Source of the DNA: Alcanivorax nanhaiticus
GTDB lineage: Bacteria; Pseudomonadota; Gammaproteobacteria; Pseudomonadales; Alcanivoracaceae
NCBI RefSeq assembly: GCF_000756665.1
Contig: NZ_ARXV01000005.1
Coordinates: forward strand, 62,001-126,000
Reading direction: 5' to 3'
DNA: 64,000 bases
The stretch's first letter is position 1. Every line of letters begins with the position of its first letter. The position numbers were made by a program, and so were the translations under genes. Below the pieces are notes generated by a model. The model saw nothing but the letters and a program-made list of their open reading frames with translations, searched no databases and was not told where the DNA came from. Positions 35,486-43,784 of this stretch are shown in pieces.

Positions 35486-37446
35486 AAAACTTCATACTCG
35501 CTATACCCCTGATGGCCGCCTGCCTGTCCGCCTATGCGGCCACGCTGTCTGACCCTTGCGAAACCGCCGACGACAAGTTTTTGTGCATCCAGGAAAAAAT
35601 TGACGAGCAAAGCGCACTGATTGCGGATCGTATCGATTATCTCAATACCACACAGGGGCCCACCGGTCCCCAGGGGCTAGCCGGACCTGTCGGCCCGACA
35701 GGGCAAACCGGCCCTGCCGGCGTCAAAGGCGACCCAGGCCGGAACAGCAAGCAGGAAATTGGCCTGAATTATGGGGATCGTTACTGGGCGCTTGTCAGTA
35801 AAAGCGCCAGCATGAACCTGGAAGGCCTGGCATTTATCTACGAACAGGGACAGATTGAGGCAAACCTGTCCAACCTGGCCAGACGCCTTTCTGATCTGAA
35901 CAGGGATTACACGGTCATCGGTCCCACCCCTGAACAGCGGAATCTGGATAACCTTGCCTATCTGGATTTTCCCAAAGACGGCGACAGTTATCTGGCCTTG
36001 ATTTCTGAAGTACTGAATAACACCAACTATCAAACCGCACTCAGCGGGGATGGCGAGCTAGAAACCTCTGAACTCCCTCCCCCTCCCGGAACAGAATCAG
36101 ATTCCATACTAAGCTGGTGTACGCTGTTGGATTCCCTCTTCTGCGGAGCCGACTACACTGACATTGCAGCAGTCCGTTTTATTGACAGCCTGGATCTGGA
36201 CGTTCTGGCTGAGCAGCCAACAGAAATCACCATCAAGGGCCCACGCGAGCTAAGCCTCTACAAGATGGGGATTGAGCCTGATGATCCCATTTACGACATG
36301 GTGCTGGATGCCTTTCTGGAAAAACTGGAAGACCCAGGTCTTCAGGGACAGATCCTTGTCAGTTTCCAGGCCATGCTGGCAGAACTGGACAACCTGCAGG
36401 ATATCCAGCTCAACCATTACAATCTCCTGATGGACGCAGCCCCTGACGAGAGCGAGAGACAACGGCTGGAGGACGAACTGGCAGAGCTCACCGCCACTTA
36501 CGAAAGCGAACGGCAACAGGTGGAGGAAGGCCATACCCTTTTCCTTTCACTGGCCAGCGCAGAGTATGGTATCCGCCGCGAACGTCTTGCCTATTACGCC
36601 AACAAATCGGATGTGCTTTATGTCTCCCTGATTCAGGAAGCCATGGATCTGTTCTGGCAGTACAAGAGTAATCCTGTTTCGATGACACAAGCTCAGCAGG
36701 ATGCCTGGGCTATCTTCGAGCGGCGCTTCCTGCATTTTTCCCGCGATTTTGTTACGCACTGGCAAGGAGCTGCTACCGCGGAAAAAGAACTGTTCTACCA
36801 GAATTACTCTGGCTCATCGCTGGAGGGACTGTTAGGTGCCCCCAGCACGCCAGACTTTGTGGATGAAGGCGCAGCCCGGGTGGGCGATCTGTATCTGGAC
36901 AAACAACCTCCCAGTGTCCGCACCTGGCAGGCCGGTGTGGCTGGCAGCGTAGCGGCGGTTACCACAGCAGGAACGATTGCGGCAGGCTTTACGCTTTCCG
37001 GAGCCCTCGCCGCTAACATTGCCAGTGCGGGAGCGGCCATCGTCGCGGCTGAAGCCGGGCTTGCCGCGGCGACAACCGCAACCGCCGCGGCCTCAGCTGC
37101 AGCCACCTTGAGTGCTGCACAGAGCAGCGCTGCTGCGCTGTGCTCAGTCGCTTGCTCAGTCGGCGCAATCACCGGCGGTTCCGGTGCCAGTGCCGCTGCC
37201 GGCTCGGTAGCGGGCCCTATTCTCATTGTGGCGCTTGCCGCCACTTCGGGCATCATGGAAGGCATTGATGTCGTTGCCCAGGGCGACAAGGAAAAACGCT
37301 ACGATGAACTCATGGCCTATTCTATCGACCCCTATGACCCTGACACACTTTTTGGTATGGATATCCCCTTTGAAGACCAGAAAAACATGATCGACAACAT
37401 GCTCTACATGTGGATGATCACCAACGCCGGGGCCGCTGCCAACTGA
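35482..37446 (+). CDS. Large exported collagen-like protein with Ala/Gly hydrophobic region, chain 3 of 3
   Basis: 654 residues from ATG 35482, which overlaps the previous stop. A Sec signal peptide is cut near AYA (residue 19). Ten Gly-X-Y triplets occupy residues 59-88. A large helical region of about 370 residues follows, unlike any family I know, including a coiled-coil-like stretch (DESERQRLEDELAELTATYESERQQVEEG) near residue 330. Residues 480-590 are Ala/Gly/Ser-rich and hydrophobic (VAGSVAAVTTAGTIAAGFTLSG..., then GPILIVALAATSGIMEGID), suggesting membrane hairpins. A short charged domain ends the protein. It may be the functional head of a complex with chains 1 and 2. Confidence 0.8.
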   Translation: MKNFILAIPLMAACLSAYAATLSDPCETADDKFLCIQEKIDEQSALIADRIDYLNTTQGPTGPQGLAGPVGPTGQTGPAGVKGDPGRNSKQEIGLNYGDRYWALVSKSASMNLEGLAFIYEQGQIEANLSNLARRLSDLNRDYTVIGPTPEQRNLDNLAYLDFPKDGDSYLALISEVLNNTNYQTALSGDGELETSELPPPPGTESDSILSWCTLLDSLFCGADYTDIAAVRFIDSLDLDVLAEQPTEITIKGPRELSLYKMGIEPDDPIYDMVLDAFLEKLEDPGLQGQILVSFQAMLAELDNLQDIQLNHYNLLMDAAPDESERQRLEDELAELTATYESERQQVEEGHTLFLSLASAEYGIRRERLAYYANKSDVLYVSLIQEAMDLFWQYKSNPVSMTQAQQDAWAIFERRFLHFSRDFVTHWQGAATAEKELFYQNYSGSSLEGLLGAPSTPDFVDEGAARVGDLYLDKQPPSVRTWQAGVAGSVAAVTTAGTIAAGFTLSGALAANIASAGAAIVAAEAGLAAATTATAAASAAATLSAAQSSAAALCSVACSVGAITGGSGASAAAGSVAGPILIVALAATSGIMEGIDVVAQGDKEKRYDELMAYSIDPYDPDTLFGMDIPFEDQKNMIDNMLYMWMITNAGAAAN

Positions 37447-37460
37447 TCTGATTTCACCAA

Positions 37461-37552
37461 CCGTGGGAGCGGTGGTTCCACCGCGATGGAGCTCATCGAA
37501 GCAAGCATCGCGGTCGCCCCAACAGGGCATAGCAAACGACCGTTCCCATAGA
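37461..37552. repeat. REPIN after the collagen-like operon
   Basis: A forward REP (GGAGCGGTGGTTCCACCGCG) and an inverted degenerate half near 37505-37552 ending GACCGTTCCCATAG. They lie between convergent chain 3 and ahpF genes. Confidence 0.8.
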
Positions 37553-37569
37553 GAGGCGCGGCACGCCTT

Positions 37570-37612
37570 AGGTTGATTGCAGGTTGCGTGTTGCATGAAG
37601 TGTGTTGTTTTC
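37570..37612. repeat. Heptad-repeat run before the ahpF terminator
   Basis: About five 7-bp units of the type TTGCAGG, TTGCGTG, TTGCATG and AAGTGTG in a row. No inverted partner was found close by. Confidence 0.55.
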
Positions 37613-37619
37613 CTGAAAC

Positions 37620-37653
37620 CAAAAAGCCACCGCAAATGCGGTGGCTTTTTTTT
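37620..37653 (-). terminator. Terminator of ahpF
   Basis: AAAAAGCCACCGC pairs with GCGGTGGCTTTTT around AAAT. The A/T flanks are symmetrical, so it can end both the ahpF transcript and the converging collagen-like operon. Confidence 0.9.
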
Positions 37654-37675
37654 ACAGCTGGTGAGCGCCAGCGGG

Positions 37676-39283
37676 TCAGGCGACGGCGGCTTCCTGCTGC
37701 TCGTCGTTGTAGAGGGCTTCCAAACGGTCGCCCTGGGTCATCAGGTATTCGAACGCAGCCAGTGATGCCTTGGCGCCTTCGCCCATGCTGATGACGATCT
37801 GCTTGTAGGGCACGGTTGTCACATCACCACAGGCGTAGATACCTTCTTCAGACGTCTGACACTTCTCGTTGATCTCGATCTCGCCAAAGCGGGTCCGGGA
37901 CACCACATCGCCCAGGAACTCGCTATTGGGCACCAGGCCAATCTGTACGAACACGCCTTCCAGCGGCAGCTCCTTCACTTCCTCGGTGGCGCGATCGACA
38001 AACTCGATGGCGCTGACCTTGCCATTGCTGGCCTTGATCTCGCGGGTGGCCACATTCTTGTGAATGGTGACGTTGGCTTTTTCTTCCGCCTTGTCCACCA
38101 GCACCTTGTCGGCTTTCAGCTCGGGCATGAATTCGAACACGGTTACCGACTTCACGATACCGGCCAGATCCAGTGCCGCTTCGATACCGGAGTTACCGCC
38201 ACCGATCACCGCCACGTCCTTGCCTTTGAAGAAGGGGCCATCACAGTGCGGACAGTAGGCCACACCGTTGCCCACGTTTTCTTTCTCGCCGGGCACGCCC
38301 AGCTCTCGCCACTTGGCGCCGGTGGCGACGATGACCGTCTTGGTGTCGATCTCTTCACCGGAAGACAGCACCACCTTCTTGATTTCGCCCTTCTCGACGC
38401 GGGCCACCTTGAGGTGTTCCTTCACGGTGACGTCGTATTCATTCATGTGCGCCTGCAGCGCACCGGACAGTTCCGGGCCGGTGGTCTTCTTCACGGAGAT
38501 CAGGTTTTCGATATCCATGGTGTCTTTCACCTGGCCACCGATACGGTCGGCGATCAGGGTCACTTTCAGGCCCTTACGGGCACTGTAGATGGCCGCAGCC
38601 ACACCGGCAGGACCACCGCCAATCACGGTCACGTCCTGCAGCGGCAGTTTTTCACCAGCGCCAGCCTGGGCGATGGTCGGCTCATAGGCCATCAGTTTGT
38701 CGATCAGCTCAGCCGCGGTCACCTTGCCGTTGGCAAACAGCTCGCCGTTAAGGTACACGCTGGGCACACCCTGAATGTCACGCTGGTTGACCAGATCCTG
38801 GTACAGACCACCGTCGATCATTTCAGAGGTAATGTTCGGGCTCAGCAGCGCGAACTGATTGAGCGCCTGGACCACGTCCGGGCAGTTGTGGCAGCTCAGG
38901 CTGATGAACACTTCAAAGTGCATCTCGCCCTGAACATTGGCCACCATGCGCTGGAGGCTGTCGTCCAGCTTGATGTCGGTACCTGATGCATGCAGGAACG
39001 CCAGAACCAGGGAATTGAATTCGTGGCCTGCAGGAATACCCGAGAAGCGGATGCCGGTGTCTTCACCGTCAGCCTCCAGCAGGAAAGAAATCGGGCTGCG
39101 CAGTGTGCCGCCCAGATCACGTTCTTCGAACGCCAGATTGTCACTGACACCGGCGATGTCGGAGAGGAATTTCACCAGTTCGTCGCGCTTGCTATGGGAG
39201 CCGCTTTGCAGCACGAAAGTGACTTTCTTCTGCATGTTGGCGGCGTAGCCCTTGAGAGCCTGCAAAATTTCATTCGTGAGCAT
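37676..39283 (-). CDS. ahpF: Alkyl hydroperoxide reductase subunit F
   Basis: 535 residues, standard AhpF length. The N-terminal double thioredoxin-like domain carries the CHNC redox pair ([16 protein letters not shown]). The thioredoxin-reductase part has the FAD motif [21 protein letters not shown], the second redox pair in [36 protein letters not shown] with the NAD(P)H motif, and the C-terminal [29 protein letters not shown] motif. It transfers electrons from NADH to AhpC. It is encoded 96 bp downstream of ahpC. A GC-rich hairpin (about 39335-39366) lies in the gap and could lower ahpF expression. Confidence 0.97.
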   Translation of the reverse strand: MLTNEILQALKGYAANMQKKVTFVLQSGSHSKRDELVKFLSDIAGVSDNLAFEERDLGGTLRSPISFLLEADGEDTGIRFSGIPAGHEFNSLVLAFLHASGTDIKLDDSLQRMVANVQGEMHFEVFISLSCHNCPDVVQALNQFALLSPNITSEMIDGGLYQDLVNQRDIQGVPSVYLNGELFANGKVTAAELIDKLMAYEPTIAQAGAGEKLPLQDVTVIGGGPAGVAAAIYSARKGLKVTLIADRIGGQVKDTMDIENLISVKKTTGPELSGALQAHMNEYDVTVKEHLKVARVEKGEIKKVVLSSGEEIDTKTVIVATGAKWRELGVPGEKENVGNGVAYCPHCDGPFFKGKDVAVIGGGNSGIEAALDLAGIVKSVTVFEFMPELKADKVLVDKAEEKANVTIHKNVATREIKASNGKVSAIEFVDRATEEVKELPLEGVFVQIGLVPNSEFLGDVVSRTRFGEIEINEKCQTSEEGIYACGDVTTVPYKQIVISMGEGAKASLAAFEYLMTQGDRLEALYNDEQQEAAVA

Positions 39284-39379
39284 GAGTCTTCCCTTAACGT
39301 GAATTAAGTAATCAGTGACAAAACATTTGGAGAGGGGCTGCCCCGGCGATCCCGCCGGGACAGCAGACCGAAGTCGGGC

Positions 39380-39943
39380 TTAGATCTTGCCGACCAGGTC
39401 CAGGGAAGGTGCCAGGGTGGCTTCGCCTTCTTTCCACTTGGCCGGGCACACTTCGCCGGGATGGTTGCGAACGTACTGAGCGGCTTTTACTTTGCGCATC
39501 AGGTCGTCAGCGTCACGGCCGATACCTTCGGCAGTGATTTCCATGGCCTGGATGATGCCATCCGGATCCACCAGGAAGGTGGCGCGGTCTGCCAGACCCT
39601 GGCCTTCACGCATCACACCAAAGTTGTTGGTGATGGTGCCGGTCTGGTCGCCCACCATGTAGTAGTTGATCTTGCCGATGGTGTCGGAGGTGTCGTGCCA
39701 TGCTTTGTGGGTGAAGTGGGTGTCGGTGGACACGGAGAACACTTCAACGCCCATTTGCTGCAGCTCTTCGTACTTGTCAGCCACGTCGCCCAGCTCGGTG
39801 GGGCAAACGAAGGTGAAGTCGGCCGGATAGAAGAAAAAGATAGCCCACTTGCCTTTTACGTCTGCGTCAGAGATCTCGACGAACTCGCCCTGCTTGAATG
39901 CGGTAGCGTTGAACGGTTTGATCTCGGTATTGATCTGTGCCAT
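39380..39943 (-). CDS. ahpC: Alkyl hydroperoxide reductase subunit C (typical 2-Cys peroxiredoxin)
   Basis: 187 residues, the standard length. The peroxidatic cysteine is Cys47 in [14 protein letters not shown] and the resolving cysteine lies in [13 protein letters not shown] near the C terminus. The GGLG-like and YF regions of sensitive 2-Cys peroxiredoxins are only partly conserved. It reduces H2O2 and organic peroxides and is recycled by AhpF. A strong CTAGGAG site precedes the ATG. The 5' region (39944-40050) includes CCTATCACC and ATAAAG pieces that might be part of an OxyR site, but the ATAG/CTAT spacing is not convincing. Confidence 0.97.
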   Translation of the reverse strand: MAQINTEIKPFNATAFKQGEFVEISDADVKGKWAIFFFYPADFTFVCPTELGDVADKYEELQQMGVEVFSVSTDTHFTHKAWHDTSDTIGKINYYMVGDQTGTITNNFGVMREGQGLADRATFLVDPDGIIQAMEITAEGIGRDADDLMRKVKAAQYVRNHPGEVCPAKWKEGEATLAPSLDLVGKI

Positions 39944-40051
39944 GTCGTTAAGACTCCTAGGTTGGCTTGTTTGCTTGTGCGACGCCTAGAATGCGAAAAA
40001 GCCACCGATTGGTAAATTCGAAAGTCTTTATGGTGGTGATAGGGAATACCT

Positions 40052-40584
40052 AACAACTCCGTGACAAGCTACAAGCGACAGCACAAGGCGTTCTCGGTAG
40101 AACCACCGCTCCTAAAGCCGCGCCTGCTCTGTCTCCGGACTCACGATCTGCAGACGCCAGATCGCCCTTCGGTCGATTCGCGGTCGCACCCGGAGGGCAT
40201 AGCAAACGCCCGCTCCCACGGGGAGAGCTCCCTGGCGTGAATGCTGCTTTTGTAGGAGCGGCGGTTCCGCCGCGATGTGCCCGGGCGCGATTGAAACGCG
40301 GTATCGCGGTCGAACGCCCGCTCCCACAGGGAGAGCGCCCTGGCGGGGATGCTGTTTTTGTGGGGCGGCGGCTCCGCCGCGATGTGCCTGGGCGCGATTG
40401 AAACGCGGTATCGCGGTCGAACGCCCGCTCCCACAGGGGGAGTTCCTTGGCGGGGGTGCTGCTTTTGTGGGAGCGGCGGTTCCGCCGCGATGCCTTGGCG
40501 GAGGGCAAAGGAAGCGCCCGTTCCTTGTGGCTTGGGAAGTCGAGCACTTTTCGGGTTTTCCCAATCGAAGCGCCAGCTTGTAGC
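40052..40584. repeat. REPIN array (about 107-bp period) bounded by short heptad arms
   Basis: Forward REP cores start near 40252, 40360 and 40467 (107-108 bp apart), each followed by a GATGTGCC-type spacer and an inverted REP half ending CGCCCGCTCCCAC. Further halves lie at about 40096-40120 and 40171-40222. The outer edges carry inverted heptad pieces (GCTTGTA units at 40052-40080 and 40574-40585). It fills the 641-bp ahpC-GGDEF gap apart from the ahpC promoter. Confidence 0.85.
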
Positions 40585-42753
40585 TCAATGCAGCGGAGGA
40601 TGGGCGTTGCTGACTCGGGGTTGGCGGTGCCGCTTGAACAGGGCATCCAGCGGCTCGGGAAGGCCAATGGCATAGCCTTGCACAAAGTCCACACCGGTTT
40701 CCCGCAGCAGAGGAATCAGGGCTTCGTCTTCTACATATTCGGCCACCGTCTGGATGCCCAGCCGGTGGGCCACTTCATTGATGGATTCCACGATGGTGTG
40801 ATCCACGCTGGAGCGCACCAGGTTACGCACGAAGCTGCCATCGATCTTTAGGTAATCCACCTTGAAGTGCTTGAGGTAGTTGAAGGAACTGAAGCCGCTA
40901 CCAAAATCATCCAGCGCCACTTTGCAGCCCTGATCCCGTAACCAGATCAGAACCTCGCTCACTGACCCCATCTGGTTCACCACCGTGGTTTCGGTGATCT
41001 CAAAGGTCAGCCGCTGCGCTTCAAGGGGAGTTTCCGCCAGCAACCTCTCCAGATAGGAGAGGAAGCCCGGATCATCCAGGGTGGTGGCCGACAGGTTGAT
41101 GGCCAGATTCAGCCCTGTGATCCCGGCCAGTTCCTCTCCTCGCTCCAGCAACAGTTGGCGCAATACCCAGCGATCGATGTGCGGCATCATCTGGTAACGC
41201 TCGGCAGCCGGAATAAAAGCACCGGGGCTGATGATTTCACCATCCCGGCCCCGCAGGCGCAGCAGCACTTCGTAATGTCCCGGCTCATCTTCTGTCGCCA
41301 TGGCACGAATCTCCTGCGCATAGAGGACAAACCGGTTGGCCTCCAGAGACTCCCGCAGACTGGCCACCATTTGCAGCTCCAGATGACGCCGGGAGGCATC
41401 ACTGTCTTCCGCTGTGTACTCCATAACTTGCCCGCGTCCACGATGCTTGGCGGCGTAGCAGGCCACATCTGCCCGGCTCATGGCCTCTTCCACGGTGGTC
41501 ACCTGGGCATCCAGCTCAACCAATCCCACACTGGCACCGATATCGTATACCGCCGATTCCCAGTCAAAGCGGATGGCATTCAAAGCATCGATCAAACGCT
41601 CTGCAATGTTACGAGCCCGCCCCAGCGGGCACTGACGCAATAACAAACCAAATTCATCACCACCCAGCCGGGCCAGCACATCGTTATCACGAATTTGCCG
41701 CCCGATGACGCCGGCGCACTCGCGCAGCAGGGCATCGCCGGCAATATGGCCCGCAGTGTCGTTGACCACCTTGAAGCGATCCAGATTGATGAAACAAAGG
41801 ATGGCCGACTCTTGCCGTTCATCACTCAAGGCGCGCTTCAGGGCCAGTTCGAAACCGGCCCGATTGGTCAATCCGGTGAGCGCATCATGGGTGGCCTGAT
41901 AATCCAGCGCCTTTTCCATGGCCTTGTGACTGCTGACATCTCTGAAAACCACCACTGCGCCCACCAGACGACCATCATCTGCCGTTAACGGCGACGCGGT
42001 ATCCTGAATTTCGTAGGAGGAGCCATCACGGCTGCGCAAACGGCTGCCCTCACGCAGAAAACACACGTGAATGCCCTGCAGCGCTTCATTGACCGGACTG
42101 GGCAGGCGGGCGCCTGTGGCATCCTCCACCAGCACCAGCACCTCATCCACCGGACGACCGACCGCATTCTGATCAGTCCAGCCAGTAAGGGCTTCGGCCA
42201 TCGGGTTCATGAAAGTAATAGCACCGCAGGCATCGGTGGTGATCACGGCATCGGCAATGGCATCCAGCGTGACCCGCAAATGCTCGCTTTCCCGCGCCAG
42301 ACGTTGCTGCTGATTGATCAGTTCGGTACGGGCATCATGAGCTGCCTGGGTCGATTCCAGTTCCATCAGCAAGCGGCCCTTGCCCTCTGCAATCCCGGTC
42401 AGCGTCAGGCGCACCCAACGAGGTTGTTCCCCTGCCCGCAACCGGAGATTCAGGCTCACCGAGCACCCCGGTTCCGGCAACACCAGCCCCGCGATATCTT
42501 CAGGGTAAAACAGGTCGGTGAACGGGCGCTGGAACAACTGTGCCCGTGGCTGATCGCATAGCCGGCTCATGGCAGGATTGCAGTGTTGCCAGTCCCCCTT
42601 GGCAGACAGCATGGCCATACCCACGCCGGTGTGATGTACCGCCAGTCGATAGCCGGCGTCGTCAGCCGAGTCCCGTCGGCGCCACCAGGCGCGACAGAAC
42701 CAGAGCAGCAGTAGCACCGCCGCCGCTATCGCCAGGATCCCCACAATCCCCAT
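40585..42753 (-). CDS. Membrane GGDEF-EAL protein with PAS domains
   Basis: 722 residues. One N-terminal membrane helix (MGIVGILAIAAAVLLLLWFC) is followed by two PAS-like domains (about 35-130 and 160-275; DAIADAVITTDACGAITFMNPMAEALTGW). The GGDEF domain has an intact RLGGDEFG motif near residue 370. The EAL domain has ExLxR as YEVLLRLRG, NLSA, FEITETTV, LDDFGSGFSSFNYLK and the late EYVEDEAL and QGYAIG blocks, so phosphodiesterase residues look intact. It may make or degrade cyclic di-GMP. No inhibitory RxxD site was sought. Monocistronic, divergent from mtgA. Confidence 0.92.
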   Translation of the reverse strand: MGIVGILAIAAAVLLLLWFCRAWWRRRDSADDAGYRLAVHHTGVGMAMLSAKGDWQHCNPAMSRLCDQPRAQLFQRPFTDLFYPEDIAGLVLPEPGCSVSLNLRLRAGEQPRWVRLTLTGIAEGKGRLLMELESTQAAHDARTELINQQQRLARESEHLRVTLDAIADAVITTDACGAITFMNPMAEALTGWTDQNAVGRPVDEVLVLVEDATGARLPSPVNEALQGIHVCFLREGSRLRSRDGSSYEIQDTASPLTADDGRLVGAVVVFRDVSSHKAMEKALDYQATHDALTGLTNRAGFELALKRALSDERQESAILCFINLDRFKVVNDTAGHIAGDALLRECAGVIGRQIRDNDVLARLGGDEFGLLLRQCPLGRARNIAERLIDALNAIRFDWESAVYDIGASVGLVELDAQVTTVEEAMSRADVACYAAKHRGRGQVMEYTAEDSDASRRHLELQMVASLRESLEANRFVLYAQEIRAMATEDEPGHYEVLLRLRGRDGEIISPGAFIPAAERYQMMPHIDRWVLRQLLLERGEELAGITGLNLAINLSATTLDDPGFLSYLERLLAETPLEAQRLTFEITETTVVNQMGSVSEVLIWLRDQGCKVALDDFGSGFSSFNYLKHFKVDYLKIDGSFVRNLVRSSVDHTIVESINEVAHRLGIQTVAEYVEDEALIPLLRETGVDFVQGYAIGLPEPLDALFKRHRQPRVSNAHPPLH

Positions 42754-42911
42754 GATCAGTATCCGGTGATTATTATTGTTCGCCCGTGCATTTTTTGAAC
42801 AGTCTTCACGACAATACCAGCCCCACCTGACAAGAATGGAACTTTCGCCGACAATTGGGGCCTGTTATTCCACCACGCTATGGAGAGATTCGGTCTCATG
42901 CCGAACTAACG

Positions 42912-43784
42912 ATGACACGCCGACAACGACTGTCAAAACTGCTCGCACTGATGGTCATGGTGGCTGCGCTTTACCCGCTCTGGTACCTGGGGCAGGTACT
43001 GTGGCTGCAACACCATAACCCGCAGCAAAGCGCCTATATGGACCGTGCCAAAGAGCAGGGCCAGGTGCAGTATTACTGGCGAGATTACGACCAGATCAGC
43101 GATTACCTTAAACGAGCGGTGCTGATCTCCGAGGATGCCCAGTTTACCCGCCATGGCGGCTTTGACTGGCCCGGCATCCGTTATGCCCTGAAACGCAATC
43201 TGGAAGCCGGCAAACCGGTGGCCGGGGGCTCCACCATCACCCAACAGCTGGCCAAGAATCTTTACCTTTCCGGCGACCGCTCCTACCTGCGCAAAGGCAA
43301 GGAGGCGATCATTGCGCTCATGCTGGAAACGGGCCTGAGCAAGCGCCGTATTCTGGAGCTCTATCTGAACGTGGCCCAATGGGGACACCAGATCTATGGG
43401 GCTGAAGCCGCTGCCCGCCACTATTTTCATGTCAGCGCAGCGGACCTGACACCACTACAAGCGGCGCAACTGGCCGCCATGCTGCCACGGCCCAATCAAT
43501 ACGATTTTCGTGGCCCCTCTGACTATGTGACCGAGCGGGCGGACTGGATTCTGGGTCAGATGCGACTGGTGGCCATCCCCGACCCCACTGATGTACCTTT
43601 ACCGCCTTTGGTCATTCCTGATGCCAACGCCCCCGCCGAAACAGACAGCGTCAGCGAGGCCCTTTCGCCAGAGGCCCCGGATAGCCCGACGGCATCAGAA
43701 CCGGCACCCGTAGCAGACAATAACAGCGGCATGGCCAGCCCAGCAGACACTGACGCCATGCCCGAACAAGGAAATTCGCAATGA
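42912..43784 (+). CDS. mtgA: Monofunctional peptidoglycan glycosyltransferase MtgA
   Basis: 290 residues from ATG 42912; the frame from 42855 adds an unlikely leader. One membrane anchor (LSKLLALMVMVAALYPLWYLGQVLWL) is followed by the GT51 domain: catalytic Glu in AVLISEDAQFTRHGGFDWPGI, then GGSTITQQLAKNLYLSGDRSYLRKGKEAIIALMLE, RRILELYLNVAQWG and YGAEAAARHYF. It polymerises lipid II into glycan strands. The C-terminal 65 residues are an acidic Pro/Ser/Ala-rich tail not usual in MtgA, which is about 230 residues. It overlaps the next lipoprotein gene by ATGA, hinting at a joint envelope role. Confidence 0.93.
   Translation: MTRRQRLSKLLALMVMVAALYPLWYLGQVLWLQHHNPQQSAYMDRAKEQGQVQYYWRDYDQISDYLKRAVLISEDAQFTRHGGFDWPGIRYALKRNLEAGKPVAGGSTITQQLAKNLYLSGDRSYLRKGKEAIIALMLETGLSKRRILELYLNVAQWGHQIYGAEAAARHYFHVSAADLTPLQAAQLAAMLPRPNQYDFRGPSDYVTERADWILGQMRLVAIPDPTDVPLPPLVIPDANAPAETDSVSEALSPEAPDSPTASEPAPVADNNSGMASPADTDAMPEQGNSQ

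Noticed and set aside
39944-40050. OxyR binding site upstream of ahpC
   Set aside because: Pieces such as CTATCACC and ATAAAG are present, but the four-part ATAG/CTAT spacing does not fit well enough to call.
40050-40851. Overlapping ORFs with AAEPPLLQKQ/ERPLPQG-like repeats
   Set aside because: Products of the 40-kb REPIN array in all frames, not genes.
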